64,000 nt of DNA from Amorphochlora amoebiformis (taxonomy: Eukaryota; Cercozoa; Chlorarachniophyceae), in contig BAAHQB010000342.1 of assembly GCA_054601695.1 (NCBI GenBank), forward strand, positions 62,001-126,000, in the 5' to 3' direction. Under the pieces are notes generated by a model. The model worked only from the letters and a program-made list of their open reading frames with translations, was not told where the DNA came from and made no database searches. Shown piece after piece: positions 31,593 through 63,110 of this stretch (its first letter is position 1; each line of letters opens with the position of its first letter). A program made the position numbers and the translations under genes.

Positions 31593-32225
31593 AAACTTAT
31601 GATGTACCATCGATAGTTGGGCCGCTTTTTAGCTAGGAACCTGGATCATTCTAGCTAGATCTAGTAGATCGATGGTACTACTAGTGTACTACTACTAGTC
31701 ACAAATTTACAATCAGTCGGAAACTCTAGTAACTGTAAACGTTTCGCCTTCAGCTAGCTCGATCCTATCAGGATTCCTGCTGGCTACTCCTAGCTCTTCG
31801 AACATGACGTCATATATATACTCTCTAGACTAGTCTAAAGAAGATATGATCATCATGACCTACTTATATAAATCATTATATCGGTGTGTATGTGTGTACA
31901 CGTGTGTGTGTGTGTGTGTATCACTAGGTGTGTGTGTGTACATATGGATACAACGCATGCTGAAGTTTATACCTGTACATAGTACTACATACTGGCCTAT
32001 TAACGATTACAAGTCTGTAGAGTCTACACTCTACAGTATAAATGCTGTTTGAACTTCATATGTACGTACGTACGCGTCCAGAGTATATACTACTACTAGT
32101 ATTTAGTAAATATACATGAGTGTGTTGTGGAAGTATATAAGTACGTATGCTGCTATATAGTACGTAGTATTTTACTAGTATCTACGTAGAGTATAGTAGA
32201 TCTAGAGTAGATTTAGAGTATATAT
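31593..32225. other. intergenic region rich in CTAG words
   Basis: It follows the stop at 31592 and contains many ctag, actagt, tagtac and tctaga words, a TG-rich patch at 31880-31935, and no exon. Confidence 0.5.
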
Positions 32226-33030
<805 letters not shown>

Positions 33031-33098
33031 ATAGAAGTTGTAATACCCGTTAAGTCTGGGCGTTGCTGCAGACCCGTTAGAGATGCTCCTTCAACGAT
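33031..33098 (-). pseudogene. frameshifted copy of exon 33260-33192
   Basis: It is identical to the neighbouring exon except for one missing G and one T/C change, including its GTATGT-type donor and TTAG acceptor (68 instead of 69 nt). The two copies are 162 bp apart and separated by (TA)n with a (CA)n patch. Confidence 0.9.
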
Positions 33099-33101
33099 CT
33101 A

Positions 33102-33186
<85 letters not shown>

Positions 33187-33191
33187 CATAC

Positions 33192-33263
33192 ATAGAAGTT
33201 GTAATACCCGTTAAGGTCTGGGCGTTGTTGCAGACCCGTTAGAGATGCTCCTTCAACGATCTA

Positions 33264-33336
<73 letters not shown>

Positions 33337-33527
33337 CTGTAATACATTTCGATTATATATATTATCGTATGTACCACGGATATGCATACAAGTGTCCATA
33401 TGTACATATACACAATTATGCACACATACATGCAAACAGATACACACGTACAGATACATACATGCAGATACATACATACAGGTATATACATACGAACATA
33501 CATACATACATACATACACAAATACAT

Positions 33528-33590
<63 letters not shown>

Positions 33591-34090
33591 TACAAGTATC
33601 TCAGAGAAGATATAGAGAGAGGAAGAGAGAGGAAGGGTAGAGAGAAGCACGGGAGAGTTAAGAGAGAGAGAGAGAGAAGCACGGGAGAGTTAAGAGAGAG
33701 AGAGAGAGAGAGAGCACACAGAGATAGAGGGAGAGAGAGAAAGCAGAGAGAGATACGGCGAGAGAGAGGAGAGAGAGAGAGAGAGAGAAAGAGAGGATTG
33801 AGAAAAAGATAAACTACAGTGCAGAACGAGGAAGAGAGAGAGAGAGAGAGAGAGTATACACAGGGAGGGATAAAGAAGAGAAAAAGAGAGAGAGATAAGA
33901 GAGGAAAAGAGAGAGAGAGAGAGGAAGCTAGTGAGGAAAGAGAGGGAGAGGAAAGATATGGCGGAAGCGAGAGAGAAGGGAGACAGAGATGATAGAGAAA
34001 GGGGGTTTAAGTCTGAGGTTTACCATTACCTGGTGGAGATTGCGGGAAGACACTTCCACTAGTTGATTTGACTAAGAGTGAATAACATAC

Positions 34091-34184
<94 letters not shown>

Positions 34185-34217
34185 TACATATATATATATA
34201 TAGCTAAATATATATAC

Positions 34218-34256
<39 letters not shown>

Positions 34257-34325
34257 CATATGCTGTCGACAATAAAATTCACTGCATTACATCAAGGCGA
34301 ACGCGATATCTCCCTCCCGATCGGC
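33192..34325 (-). CDS. three exons of a protein with GL..RPDLNG motif
   Basis: Minus-strand exons 34325-34291, 34071-34030 and 33260-33192 join in phase and read [23 protein letters not shown], then [19 protein letters not shown]. The combination RY.V.L, (V).V...NL and GL..RP.LNG is a short beta-rich module seen in many protist and plant proteins, often next to MYND fingers or ankyrin repeats. A possible upstream exon lies near 35022-34973 (GRQNGKESFKPYN in one frame), but its phase fits only in another frame. Gene ends not found. Confidence 0.55.
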
Positions 34326-34366
34326 CTACTACGCGCCCTTTGTATATATATTTATACATAAGTATG

Positions 34367-34498
<132 letters not shown>

Positions 34499-34523
34499 CA
34501 TGTATTTGCATATATAATATTAA

Positions 34524-34602
<79 letters not shown>

Positions 34603-34712
34603 TATATATATATACAAATATATATGTATATATATATATTACCTACATTTGTATTTATATAATATATATATATATATATATATATTATATAAATATACAT
34701 AAATATATATGT

Positions 34713-34774
<62 letters not shown>

Positions 34775-34794
34775 TCCATACACACTATATATAT

Positions 34795-34843
<49 letters not shown>

Positions 34844-34972
34844 ATACTTCTTTTTATACTATACAGCTTGTAAATTATGTATATAAATGTATATAAATGT
34901 ACATGTGTTATACATGTTTGTAAATCGTAAGTATACATCTATGCATATTTTCTTCATGTTAAAATACTTATT

Positions 34973-35022
34973 ATAGGGTTTGAAACTTTCCTTTCCGTTC
35001 TGACGACCAGCGACTCCTAGAA
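34973..35022 (-). CDS. candidate exon, frame uncertain
   Basis: A non-repeat island between acceptor-like ATTCTAG and donor-like GTATTT on the minus strand. One frame reads GVAGRQNGKESFKPYN, fitting an LNG-type module; the frame that agrees in phase with exon 34325 reads ESLVVRTERKV. I cannot choose. Confidence 0.3.
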
Positions 35023-35059
35023 TTATATTTTTATACATATATTTAATATACGTAGAAAT

Positions 35060-35121
<62 letters not shown>

Positions 35122-35140
35122 GTATATATATACACATATA

Positions 35141-35174
<34 letters not shown>

Positions 35175-35219
35175 TAATACATACAAACATTTTATTTATG
35201 TATGTATACACACATATAT

Positions 35220-35255
<36 letters not shown>

Positions 35256-35288
35256 CATATGTATACATATTACATATATGTTCTATAC

Positions 35289-35319
<31 letters not shown>

Positions 35320-35484
35320 ATATATGTATATACACATATATATATATATTTATTTCATCGATCATAATTATCCGATTACCCCATATATATATATATGTGT
35401 ATGTGTATATATATATGTATATATATAATATGTATATACACATGTGTACATATTTATTTCATCGATCATAATTATCCGATTACC

Positions 35485-35551
<67 letters not shown>

Positions 35552-35813
35552 GTATATACACATATATACATGTTTATTTCATCGATTCATAATTATCCGA
35601 TTACCCCATATATATATATATATAATATATATATATATATAATATATGTATATACACGTATATACATATTTATTTCATCGATTCATAATTATCCGATTAC
35701 CCCATATATATATATATATATATAATATATGTATATAAACATATATACATATTTATTTCATCGATTCATAATTATCCGATTACCCCATATATATATATAT
35801 AATATATGTATAT

Positions 35814-35856
<43 letters not shown>

Positions 35857-35868
35857 ATATATGTATAT

Positions 35869-35924
35869 AATCCCTGTTTGCCCCAGTCATTGTAAATCTT
35901 CCGCAGTCTGTTATCGCGCAAGAA
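35869..35924 (-). CDS. candidate exon resembling the end of a J domain
   Basis: After acceptor TTTGCAG the minus strand reads [19 protein letters not shown]. This resembles helix IV of DnaJ proteins (L.D...R..YD.yG.eGL). The helix II-III part with HPD was not found. The exon appears to run into (TA)n and no donor is clear. It may belong with the LNG-motif exons downstream. Confidence 0.35.
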
Positions 35925-35952
35925 CTGCAAATGTGTATATATTTGTAGTATG

Positions 35953-35985
<33 letters not shown>

Positions 35986-36002
35986 CTATTATATAAATTA
36001 TA

Positions 36003-36245
<243 letters not shown>

Positions 36246-36297
36246 TGATTAGTAATACATATATACGACACACACACATATATATATATACATACAT

Positions 36298-36362
<65 letters not shown>

Positions 36363-36500
36363 CCAAAAATTAATCTTATATTTTAAAACCCAAAGTGCCA
36401 AAAATCATAGCCCTGTTCGAATAAGCTCCGAATTTCGATTTTGTACGCTCTCCGACCCTCTTTTCCTCTTGTGTGGAAGTGAGAGACACTTATTCCTCAC

Positions 36501-36537
36501 TCAGATACTTTTCAATGTCCCCTATTCGCCTCTCCAT
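36501..36537 (-). CDS. candidate first exon (MERRIGDIEKYL)
   Basis: A minus-strand ATG at 36537 gives twelve codons, then an excellent GTGAGG donor at 36500. It follows TTTTCAG, so it could also be an internal or terminal exon (the frame stops three codons past the donor). It may be the start of the minus-strand gene with the J-like exon, but the next exon is missing. Confidence 0.3.
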
Positions 36538-36877
36538 GCTGAAAATCCGTGGGGTCAGTCTGGAGGTGGGCGAATACCGGGAGTCTTGAACAGATCCCGG
36601 GGTTCTTGTCGAATCCCGATTTTCCAATCCAAATCCCGGGATTTCTATTAAACTACCCCCAATATATAAAAAAAGGCTACATCGAGATATCTGGATATCA
36701 ATATTATTGGCAACTGCTGTGCACACCGATAGAACCGCGCAAGCAGGTGCGTTCGCAACAGACGGGATTCGCGCGGAACGGAAGGGGAAAGGGCGTGGTC
36801 GAGGAGGGACTATAATAATGGGAGACTCCTGACACTTTTTTCTTTTTTTTTTTTCCGCTGTTGGTGGGGATTCCAGG

Positions 36878-51739
<14,862 letters not shown>

Positions 51740-52040
51740 GTACATAATACAGGTAGTAATAATACGTAATCTTCCATCTTGAAATCATCGAATCATGGAA
51801 AAAAGCCGAATATTTATTTCGAAAATATATACATAGGAAGCAAGATTTTGGAGTTGGTGAGAAGGATGGAGGGATTGAGAAGGAAGGAGAAGGATTGAGA
51901 AGGATTGAGAAGGATAGGGAAGGGTGTTCGACACCCTTTATTTGTACTTTGCGTTTTCTGAGCCCTTTCGGACTGAAGCTATCTGCATGTTTAATTTGAT
52001 ATATGTATGTACATACATATTCTTATATCATAGTACAATA
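51740..52040. other. 3' flank of the transporter gene with a perfect hairpin
   Basis: Purine-rich (gaaggattgagaagg) text is followed by an 8-bp stem with 3-nt loop at 51920-51938 (aagggtgt / acaccctt). It could be an mRNA 3'-end structure; no AATAAA is seen nearby. Confidence 0.4.
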
Positions 52041-52080
52041 TGTGTATTTGTATCTGTAAATATCTAGAGAATGTATGTAT

Positions 52081-52576
<496 letters not shown>

Positions 52577-52580
52577 CTCA

Positions 52581-52628
<48 letters not shown>

Positions 52629-52654
52629 CAAGCATCTAGAGCATACATGTACGA

Positions 52655-52713
<59 letters not shown>

Positions 52714-52724
52714 ATAAACATATA

Positions 52725-52773
<49 letters not shown>

Positions 52774-52836
52774 GCATATATACATACTTTTATCTAGTAT
52801 ATATCTAGTATATATATATATATATATATATATACG

Positions 52837-52903
<67 letters not shown>

Positions 52904-52939
52904 GTATATGTGTATCTGGTAATGGTGTATATACTCTAG

Positions 52940-52979
<40 letters not shown>

Positions 52980-52982
<3 letters not shown>

Positions 52983-53390
52983 TACTGCGATATCTAGATC
53001 GATATATATAACTACTATTAACTAGTAATTAATCATTGATCTAGTTGATATCTAGATACTAGCTAGATATACACTAGATACATCATATATATATCATTAT
53101 TATATATATATATATATATATATATCTAGTATATATATATATATATGGTAATATGAATACAATCTAGCCTGGCGATTGGCCCGAGGGTTAACTTCACCTT
53201 AATCTCTAGAATCTACTCATCTAGGATATGCGGATATTATGAATCTATGATATATCTAGTATATATCACACATCAATGTTGGCTGTAAATATATCTTTGT
53301 AATAAATTTTAATATACACAAGAGCTTTGAATATAATGACTAAGTATTATTCTAAGTGGAGCTCTGTTCGTGTTCACCTAACCTAAAGTC
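52980..53390. other. intergenic CTAG-rich region
   Basis: Dense ctag, actag and tctagat words and no exon. It contains aacttcaccttaatct at 53190-53205, similar to the inverted-repeat sequence at 62168 and 62930. Confidence 0.45.
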
Positions 53391-53422
53391 AACGCGTGAA
53401 GGTATGCGGCGGCAAATCAACA

Positions 53423-54571
53423 TCAGATCCTGTGGGCTGCAAGAGTGTTTGTGGGACGGATCTCGATAGTGGAATTGCTGAGGTCAGATCGAGCGAATGC
53501 AATCTCCGCCTGGACCTCATGCATGACCTTAACTCCTTTACGGTCGACCTCTTCAGGGCTTCCAGCAGCGTGAAGGAACCCGCCGTACAGTAGTCCTTCG
53601 TTTTTGTGGAAACTCACCGGAGGCGGCTTTGTCCAGCAGCCGATATGGAAGTAGGTCGTAGCTTTAACGTTGGAGAGATTTATATTCAGTGAAGCACACC
53701 GCTGACGGCGCTGATCCGGAAAGTCATAGTGCCAAGTCTGAAGGGAACCTTTGGAGTCAAGGTTGGTCTCCAGCACCGACCATTTAAAGTATAGTGTGCG
53801 CTGAAGAAGAGATACAAGTGACGATTCGACGTTGGAAAGCCACTCCCAGCCTTGGGTCTGCGGGGAGATCTCGATTGTCTTTCGCATAGAGTCGTCCTGG
53901 CTTTGGGGTTGGTTTGCGAATATACGAGTCAACATATCGGCGAGATTTTGGCTCTGCGCCATACTTCCGGGCTGGGATACTTGAGCGCCAGGGATGACAT
54001 TAGCAAAGTTGATATGCAGCAGTGGTGGGACTTGACTGGTTCCGCGGAGGAGGCGCAGATCAGGGAGAACACGGAGAGAGTCACCCATGATCTTGAGCAG
54101 GGGGTTGCTTTGATCGGCGTTATTCATGTACACAGCGTTGGAAGCCACGGTACCCCAATCCATAGCCTGTGCCCTCTTGCGCTTTCTGCGGAGAGCCTGG
54201 CGGATCCTTGCTTTCTCGCGCTTCCGCTTCATCTTATCGTCCACAACTGGCGGCCCTACAGACAGCTGTGCTGCCTGCATACCCTGCTTCTGCTTGACAA
54301 CCGCCGGGATAGGCGGGGCCGGTGGAGGACCTCCAGGTACGACTGACGTGACCGTAGTATCCGTTGGAGCCATGCCGGGAGGACCGCTTGTGTACACGCA
54401 CGCGAGCTTCCATTCAGGACCTCCGGGAGACGGCAGCCAGTGTCTGGGAGGTATCATCATCGCTGGGGGAATTGATGCGGCCGCAGTGGGACGCGGTGGC
54501 TCCGGTTGCTTCTGCTCGACGGGTACGGGCGCAGGTGGCGGGAGAGTGGCTTGAGGGTTCGTGTCCGCCAT
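53423..54571 (-). CDS. intronless gene; Pro-rich N-terminus, basic patch, possible 2OG-Fe oxygenase-like C-terminus
   Basis: One uninterrupted 382-codon frame with ATG at 54571 and TGA at 53425-53423, unlike every other gene here. GC content is much higher than around it. Residues 1-110 are Pro/Ala rich; 113-134 hold a strongly basic patch (KMKRKREKARIRQALRRKRK), likely nuclear localisation. The C-terminal half is globular. HYD at 281-283 and HAAG at 334 with later Arg residues resemble the HxD...H...R iron and co-substrate sites of 2-oxoglutarate dioxygenases, with a following SLNINLSNVKATTYF strand. That call is tentative. It could be a retrogene, an acquired gene or a non-autonomous mobile-element protein. 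Antisense frames of 142-164 codons are shadows. Confidence 0.75.
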   Translation of the reverse strand: MADTNPQATLPPPAPVPVEQKQPEPPRPTAAASIPPAMMIPPRHWLPSPGGPEWKLACVYTSGPPGMAPTDTTVTSVVPGGPPPAPPIPAVVKQKQGMQAAQLSVGPPVVDDKMKRKREKARIRQALRRKRKRAQAMDWGTVASNAVYMNNADQSNPLLKIMGDSLRVLPDLRLLRGTSQVPPLLHINFANVIPGAQVSQPGSMAQSQNLADMLTRIFANQPQSQDDSMRKTIEISPQTQGWEWLSNVESSLVSLLQRTLYFKWSVLETNLDSKGSLQTWHYDFPDQRRQRCASLNINLSNVKATTYFHIGCWTKPPPVSFHKNEGLLYGGFLHAAGSPEEVDRKGVKVMHEVQAEIAFARSDLSNSTIEIRPTNTLAAHRI

Positions 54572-54644
54572 GGCAACGTTGGCGAAGGTTTCGTGTGGGT
54601 CGCGGTGGTGATTGCGCCTGTTTGCGGGGAAGGGTGCATCCGGT

Positions 54645-54701
54645 CACGTGACGTCACGTTTCGTGGCCGTTTCATCGTGATTTTCCCGTTAGTAACGGGA
54701 A
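54645..54701. promoter_or_regulatory. putative promoter motifs of the intronless gene
   Basis: Upstream of its ATG lie CACGTG (54645-54650) overlapping TGACGTCA (54649-54656), the E-box and CRE palindromes, and a perfect 9-bp inverted repeat (ttcccgtta / taacgggaa, 54683-54701). Function is inferred from motif only. Confidence 0.4.
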
Positions 54702-54719
54702 AGTGACCGTGATTGCCGG

Positions 54720-55425
54720 AATTGTTACTGGAGTGTTTCCTAACATGTTCTAATCCTACCCTCTAATGGTCACAGTTATCTACAAAAGAGCAATGGACAC
54801 GTGTGTGCCATATTTCATGTCTTCTCGGTTCCAAGTGGTATTTCCAGCTTCAGAATCTCCTATGAATAATGAACATACCCAGCTTTCACACCCCCCCCAC
54901 CGCCCCCTCCACAGCGCTATAAAGCTTAGATAATTAGCAGAGAAAAGTACAACCATTTTTAAACCTGCAGGTATAATTTGCGTGGGGTATTGACTAGATT
55001 GACGTCGAAAAATCTTAAGAGGATTGATTCTACCTCTGGCAAGCACTTATTGTGAGGGTGGGAACAAAGCCACCGACCGGGGTTTTACACCAATGTTATG
55101 ACGGTTGGAGAGGGATCCATTGCTCGAAAATTGAACAATTTGAACTTGCTATGTATGACATTACATCTATAAATTAGTATTGTCACATGAATATTGTACT
55201 CAGCTGCACATACATGCAGCTGAAATGTAACTTAGATGAATGGCTAGAGTAGAAATATCAATATTGATGTTGTTAACTGTCCAGGCTGCGGGACACACTC
55301 CAGTCAGTATACTAATAATTGTGACAACTGACAAGTTCTGACATAATCTAGTTAATGATATATATACTAGTGTACATCATAGTACATATATATATATTAT
55401 ATTTATATATATATATATATATATA

Positions 55426-55473
<48 letters not shown>

Positions 55474-55548
55474 ACTATCTAGACTATGATACTAGTATAT
55501 GTAATTATTAATTATATACTAGTCAGACTGGTACTATGATAATCATTA

Positions 55549-55591
<43 letters not shown>

Positions 55592-55649
55592 ATATATATC
55601 ATAGCAAGTTAGCAACTTGTATCTGTGTATATATGTATGTGTATATACT

Positions 55650-55702
<53 letters not shown>

Positions 55703-55998
55703 ATATGTGTATATATTATTTCACATATCATAGCACTATGATATATAGAGTTATGTGATCCAGAGTCTAGGTATTACTACTAAGTATACTAGTATTAGTA
55801 ATAGCTTTTGTAACTTATATTAGTTATACTACGTTACGGTAGTCAGTTTTAATCATTAACTTGACATTAAGTTATATTCGCTTCATTACGTACGTATAAG
55901 TACTGGCTTTAAGTTGCTTATATCTAGAATATGTATACGTAGTGTACTAGTATTTACGTACTCTCGACATTGTATATATAGTATATATAGTATATATA

Positions 55999-56047
<49 letters not shown>

Positions 56048-56065
56048 CAATATACACACACACAC

Positions 56066-56106
<41 letters not shown>

Positions 56107-56135
56107 TAGATACAATATATTCATATCATTTAATC

Positions 56136-56180
<45 letters not shown>

Positions 56181-56240
56181 TATTTATTTAGATATTTATC
56201 TTGATTTATACACACACATATATATATATACATACATACA
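54720..56240. other. intergenic region, CTAG-rich with (TA)n blocks
   Basis: Unique text to about 55360, then (TA)n blocks alternating with ctag and tagtat-rich stretches. No exon with good splice sites seen. Confidence 0.5.
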
Positions 56241-56460
56241 TACACATATACAAATATATAACCGAATCTGGAAGCCTCGATAAGTCTTATATAACTCAGA
56301 CAAGCTGTGCATGTGATATCCTCCGTGATCATGATATCTCGAGATCTCGAGATAACAAGCTTCGAAACGAGCAAAGCTCTAAACGAACACAAGGCTCAGG
56401 ACGTACGTATGCTCGGAATGAAAACGCCTTAAAAAGTCTTAAAGTATTAATCTAGAGGGT

Positions 56461-56588
56461 TTAAGCTTTGGACTTGAACGATTCCAGCTCTTTCTTTGCC
56501 GAGAGGTATACCTTTTCGACTTCTTTCTTCTCTGACTCTAGGATCTATAGACATTATGTGCATGTGTACAAATGCATATTTACTGTCA

Positions 56589-56633
<45 letters not shown>

Positions 56634-56791
56634 ATATATATATATATATGCATATATAAGTATAATGTAATACATGTATATGTACAATTGTATTAGTATA
56701 CGTACATGTATAAATGTATGTATTACATACATGCATAATGTATATATATATATATATATAATATAATATATATATATATATATATATAATA

Positions 56792-56862
<71 letters not shown>

Positions 56863-57543
56863 CTCTACATAATAATATAACACATACATTCACATTCTTA
56901 CCGCCCGTTGTTCTGCTAGCAGCTTAGAGCCAATTTTCGTCAACCATGACCGAATTTCATCCCGAATTTCCTTACTATTAGAGGTCGAGGTACAGGGTTA
57001 GGGTTAACTTAAGGTGAAGTTAAGGTTAGGGTTACGGTCGGGTTTGCATCAGGTTAGGGTCAGGGTTAACGGGAGAATGTTGTAGGTATATAAGAATTGA
57101 CAGATTAGGCAGCGATAGAATGATGTAAGTATATAAGAATCGAGTTAAATCTATCCGGATTAAGAGCCCTTTCTACTGTTTTCCTCTCTTTCGAAGTCTA
57201 CTCCATCCACTCTGGTCCTAATCCTTAACCCAATTCTTAACACTAACACTAACCCTAACCCTAATCCTAAACCCAAACTTTAATTCAAACTGTAATCTTG
57301 AGTTTAACCCTAATTCAAGTACAGTTTGGTGGGCGTGACGGTGTTCCGTTTGTAGAACCCCCCTTGAGCTTCGATGGCTGCGAGCGTCTTGCTCTCAAAG
57401 ATGTTTTTCTATATCAATGTATCGGTGAATACATATATTTATAGAAAAGGTGGAGAGAGGCAAGAGAGAGAGAGGGAGTATGACCACAAAGATTGAGAGA
57501 TGAGAGGGAGAGGGAGACTGGGAGAGGGAGACTGGGAGAGAGA

Positions 57544-57581
<38 letters not shown>

Positions 57582-57591
57582 ATGTAAGAGC

Positions 57592-57671
<80 letters not shown>

Positions 57672-58328
57672 AATATATATACATATATATTTATGTATTA
57701 ATCCCATCCAACATACATTCAACCCAAACTCCCAAACTACCCCTAACCCCACCCTCCCTCACCTTATTCGTCTCCACCAATGCCTCGAAATCTTTGTACT
57801 TCTTACCATCCATCTTCGAATGTGCCACGGACCTCATCAGCATGCTTAACAAGGCCATAGTCCCTTCTTCCGACCCCTTCCAGATCTGCTCAATGTGGTT
57901 AATTGCGCCCGCTGTCTTCCTCTCAAAGACAGAGATAGCATTCTCCGCTCCCTTGAGGGTTGCTTCGAGGTTCTTCCTGGTCCTGTCGGAGGATGTCTTG
58001 AGGTCTGTAATATCTTCTGAGAGTGATGTTTGGATCGACTTGGCTTCCACGAGAATTTTTGTTAGCTTTTCCTTCTTGGCGGTGAGGGCCTCTATCTCCT
58101 CGCTGATGGCGTGCACGTTCTGGGTCGTTTCCTGAGTTTCTTGCTTGACGTCGGAGGAGATGAAGTACATCTCTTGAACTGCTTTCGTCTTTCGCCAGTC
58201 GGTGTAGTAGCGCCATGAGTTTATCTGGTCGGGGTGGGGATGACACTACATACTGAAAAATTTTTACTTATATTTATATTTATATTTCTACACGCACATA
58301 TATACATGTATATATATATATATATATG

Positions 58329-58367
<39 letters not shown>

Positions 58368-59301
58368 TATTATATAGTATACACTGATACATATGTACAC
58401 TGTATGTATGAATGTACTGTATGGCTACATGTTATACCATGCTGATGTATTATACGCAAAACATGTTCTCTCTCGAGTCATGAACATATATACATGAGAA
58501 TAGACAGTATTTTTAGGCACCTATGTACATCTTTAATCGTCCGGTTTGCCTTTTTCTCTCAAGTCATAAGGATTCATGTATATATTTACACACCAATATA
58601 CATATATTTACACGACAGAATAACACATTCACATATACTACCAAAGCGACAAGAGACACGACGACAAAGCCGACGGCTGAAACGTAGTCCATGGCTTGAT
58701 TGTCTTTCGCCAGGCCAATCCCAAAGAATGTGATACTCAGCGGAAACAAAACCGCCCACATGACTCGCACCCATCCCCATCCCTTAAACATATGGGTTCA
58801 AACCCAACGTGGAAGAATGAAGAGAGGGAGAGAACAAAACATATTCATGTCATGAGTATCTCACTAAGAACTCCACCAAGTCGAAGAAAGCTGAAATGGA
58901 AGCACAACAAGCACATCAGATGTTAACTTGAATATTTTCGTACCTGAGGGTCCAAGATCAGGCTACAGGGCCCATCGTAAACGTTTGTCTTCTCATCGAG
59001 CATATTGGCTTTGGTCTTTGCATCGAGCGGAACTGCCTCCAGGTCAATCTCTCGGGCATTGCTGTCCTCCACAGCTGGCTTATCGCCCAGTTCCGCCGCC
59101 GTGGCGGCAAGATGATATGTAACTTTCGGAATTTTTACAAAATCTAGCGCGACGGAAAACCTGTGAGAGTGCCTCAGTGTTGTCAACGAGCAAGCATGCT
59201 ACAAATCGACCTTCCGAACCCGCGAGGTCTTCCCTTGGAGGATTAGAATTTTGGCTGTCGCAGACTGGCAGATCCATATATATACCCTTTAATACAGACA
59301 T
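56461..59301 (-). CDS. membrane protein with long coiled coil, 7 exons, complete
   Basis: Exons 59301-59211, 59122-58944, 58782-58642, 58245-57763, 57408-57323, 56974-56902, 56544-56461 total 1137 nt (378 residues) with all phases consistent, ATG at 59301 and TAA at 56463-56461. Residues 1-90 are soluble. Exon 58782 codes two hydrophobic segments ([18 protein letters not shown] and [14 protein letters not shown]). The next 161 residues are Glu/Lys/Gln-rich heptad-like helix ([20 protein letters not shown]). The C-terminus again is charged helix ([19 protein letters not shown]). Topology suggests a membrane-anchored coiled-coil protein; family unknown. The first intron (88 bp) lacks TA repeats, which is rare here. 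Confidence 0.82.
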
Positions 59302-59378
59302 CGTTCATAATCGTACATTACATAATATTAGACCCTTTTCACACACAATAATAAAGTAATAATTAGTATTAAATAATA
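59302..59378. promoter_or_regulatory. 77-bp divergent promoter
   Basis: The two start codons on opposite strands leave only 77 bp, AT-rich with a taataataa-like right end. A shared bidirectional promoter, or 5' UTRs of near-zero length, is implied if both starts are right. Confidence 0.5.
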
Positions 59379-61615
<2,237 letters not shown>

Positions 61616-61670
61616 GCCTAAAAATAGGTAAAACAATACATCGGTACCCAATATTAATAGAGCCGCTACG

Positions 61671-61726
61671 GTAACTAAGGAAACAGTTCATGCGTTCTCG
61701 CATGAAGCCGCTACGGTAACTAAGGA
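61671..61726. repeat. 23-bp direct repeat (gccgctacggtaactaagga)
   Basis: Two copies, 61673-61695 and 61708-61730 approximately, separated by a small hairpin-forming stretch (catgcgttctcgcatg). They lie 60 bp after the PLAC8 stop. Confidence 0.8.
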
Positions 61727-61951
61727 AACTAGCATGGCGGGCGATCGGGTATAGGGGTTTAGAGACTAAGGGACCAGCTATAGAGGTACTCGAGGGTGGT
61801 TAGAGTCTATAGCTAGGGCGTGACATAGCCTTCATAGGAATGTGTGCATGGCATAATGATAACCTTATGATTAATTATAATTTTTTAATGATAAATTTGA
61901 AGTATGACTGGGATGTGTGTATATGTCTAACTTGTTATATATATATATATA

Positions 61952-62007
<56 letters not shown>

Positions 62008-62012
62008 TTTTA

Positions 62013-62061
<49 letters not shown>

Positions 62062-62095
62062 TATTATATATATACATATATATAAATATATGTAC

Positions 62096-62126
<31 letters not shown>

Positions 62127-62167
62127 CGTGATACAGTGATACTACAGTAACAGTAGTAGTAGTGATT

Positions 62168-62352
62168 AGTTAACTTTACCTTATTCTCCACAAACGAAAT
62201 TGTGTCCCACCCCTGTCCCCCGTGAATCATTGACTAAGTAGACTAGCTACTAACTAGAGCTAATACTAGCATTACTATCTAGAGTATATATTAGGCTACT
62301 AGCCTAGAGTATCTAGTATATATATCTGTCTATTATCCGAGTATACTGTGTA

Positions 62353-62401
<49 letters not shown>

Positions 62402-62442
62402 TGTATCATATGTATATATAATATATATATTATATATATATA

Positions 62443-62477
<35 letters not shown>

Positions 62478-62572
62478 CATATTAATATATATCATGAATC
62501 ATGATATAGATATTACCACGGTCAATGTCATATACAATTCACACAACTTGAAATCCAGCCTAAATATATGCT

Positions 62573-62662
<90 letters not shown>

Positions 62663-62932
62663 ACTCCATTCGATATTTCTCGGTTCTAATGAGCCTAAAT
62701 ATATGCTCAAACACACATACACATACCACTCTATTCGATATTTCTCGGTTCTAATTCACAAAAACTACACTCACTGTGTTTCCGTGTACAAAATTCAGTC
62801 TCTTGGTTCAAATGATTCATTGATATCTACAATTCTAGCAAGCTCGTAGTCTGCACCAACCGGCGCCGGACCCGCCCACGGGACAGGGGTGGGACACAAT
62901 TTCTTTTGTGGAGAATATAAGGTGAAGTTACC
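62168..62932. mobile_element. possible TIR element: ~50-bp inverted repeats 660 bp apart
   Basis: The left arm, 62168-62222 (aactttaccttattctccac ... cccacccctgtccc), is the reverse complement, with few mismatches, of the right arm near 62881-62932. Between them are (TA)n, CTAG-rich text and a 100-bp direct duplication (gcctaaatatatgctcaaac, 62556 and 62693). No transposase lies inside, so a non-autonomous MITE-like element is possible. No clear target duplication was read. Confidence 0.5.
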
Positions 62933-63047
62933 AACTAGGAATATATAAGTTTACATAAGGCGAAATCAGCTGAGCATAATATACTCTGATAAAAGATATG
63001 TAGATATTCGCTTAAAGGACACGTGTCTTGGACTCCAGACTCCAGCC

Positions 63048-63110
63048 ATGAAAAGGCCGGCATTGGGGCTCCTCATGTGCGTGCAGAGTGGCGTTACATA
63101 TGTGCATTAA
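63048..63110 (+). CDS. candidate short frame or first exon with hydrophobic start
   Basis: MKRPALGLLMCVQSG followed by VTYVH and stop; a GTTACA donor-like site lies after codon 15. The start resembles a signal peptide. Following unique text to 63420 has open frames on both strands and no clear join. Confidence 0.25.
   Translation: MKRPALGLLMCVQSGVTYVH

Noticed and set aside
54126-54554. Plus-strand frames of 142-164 codons opposite the intronless gene
   Set aside because: Shadows caused by GC-rich codon use on the minus strand; they lack a supported start context and family motifs.
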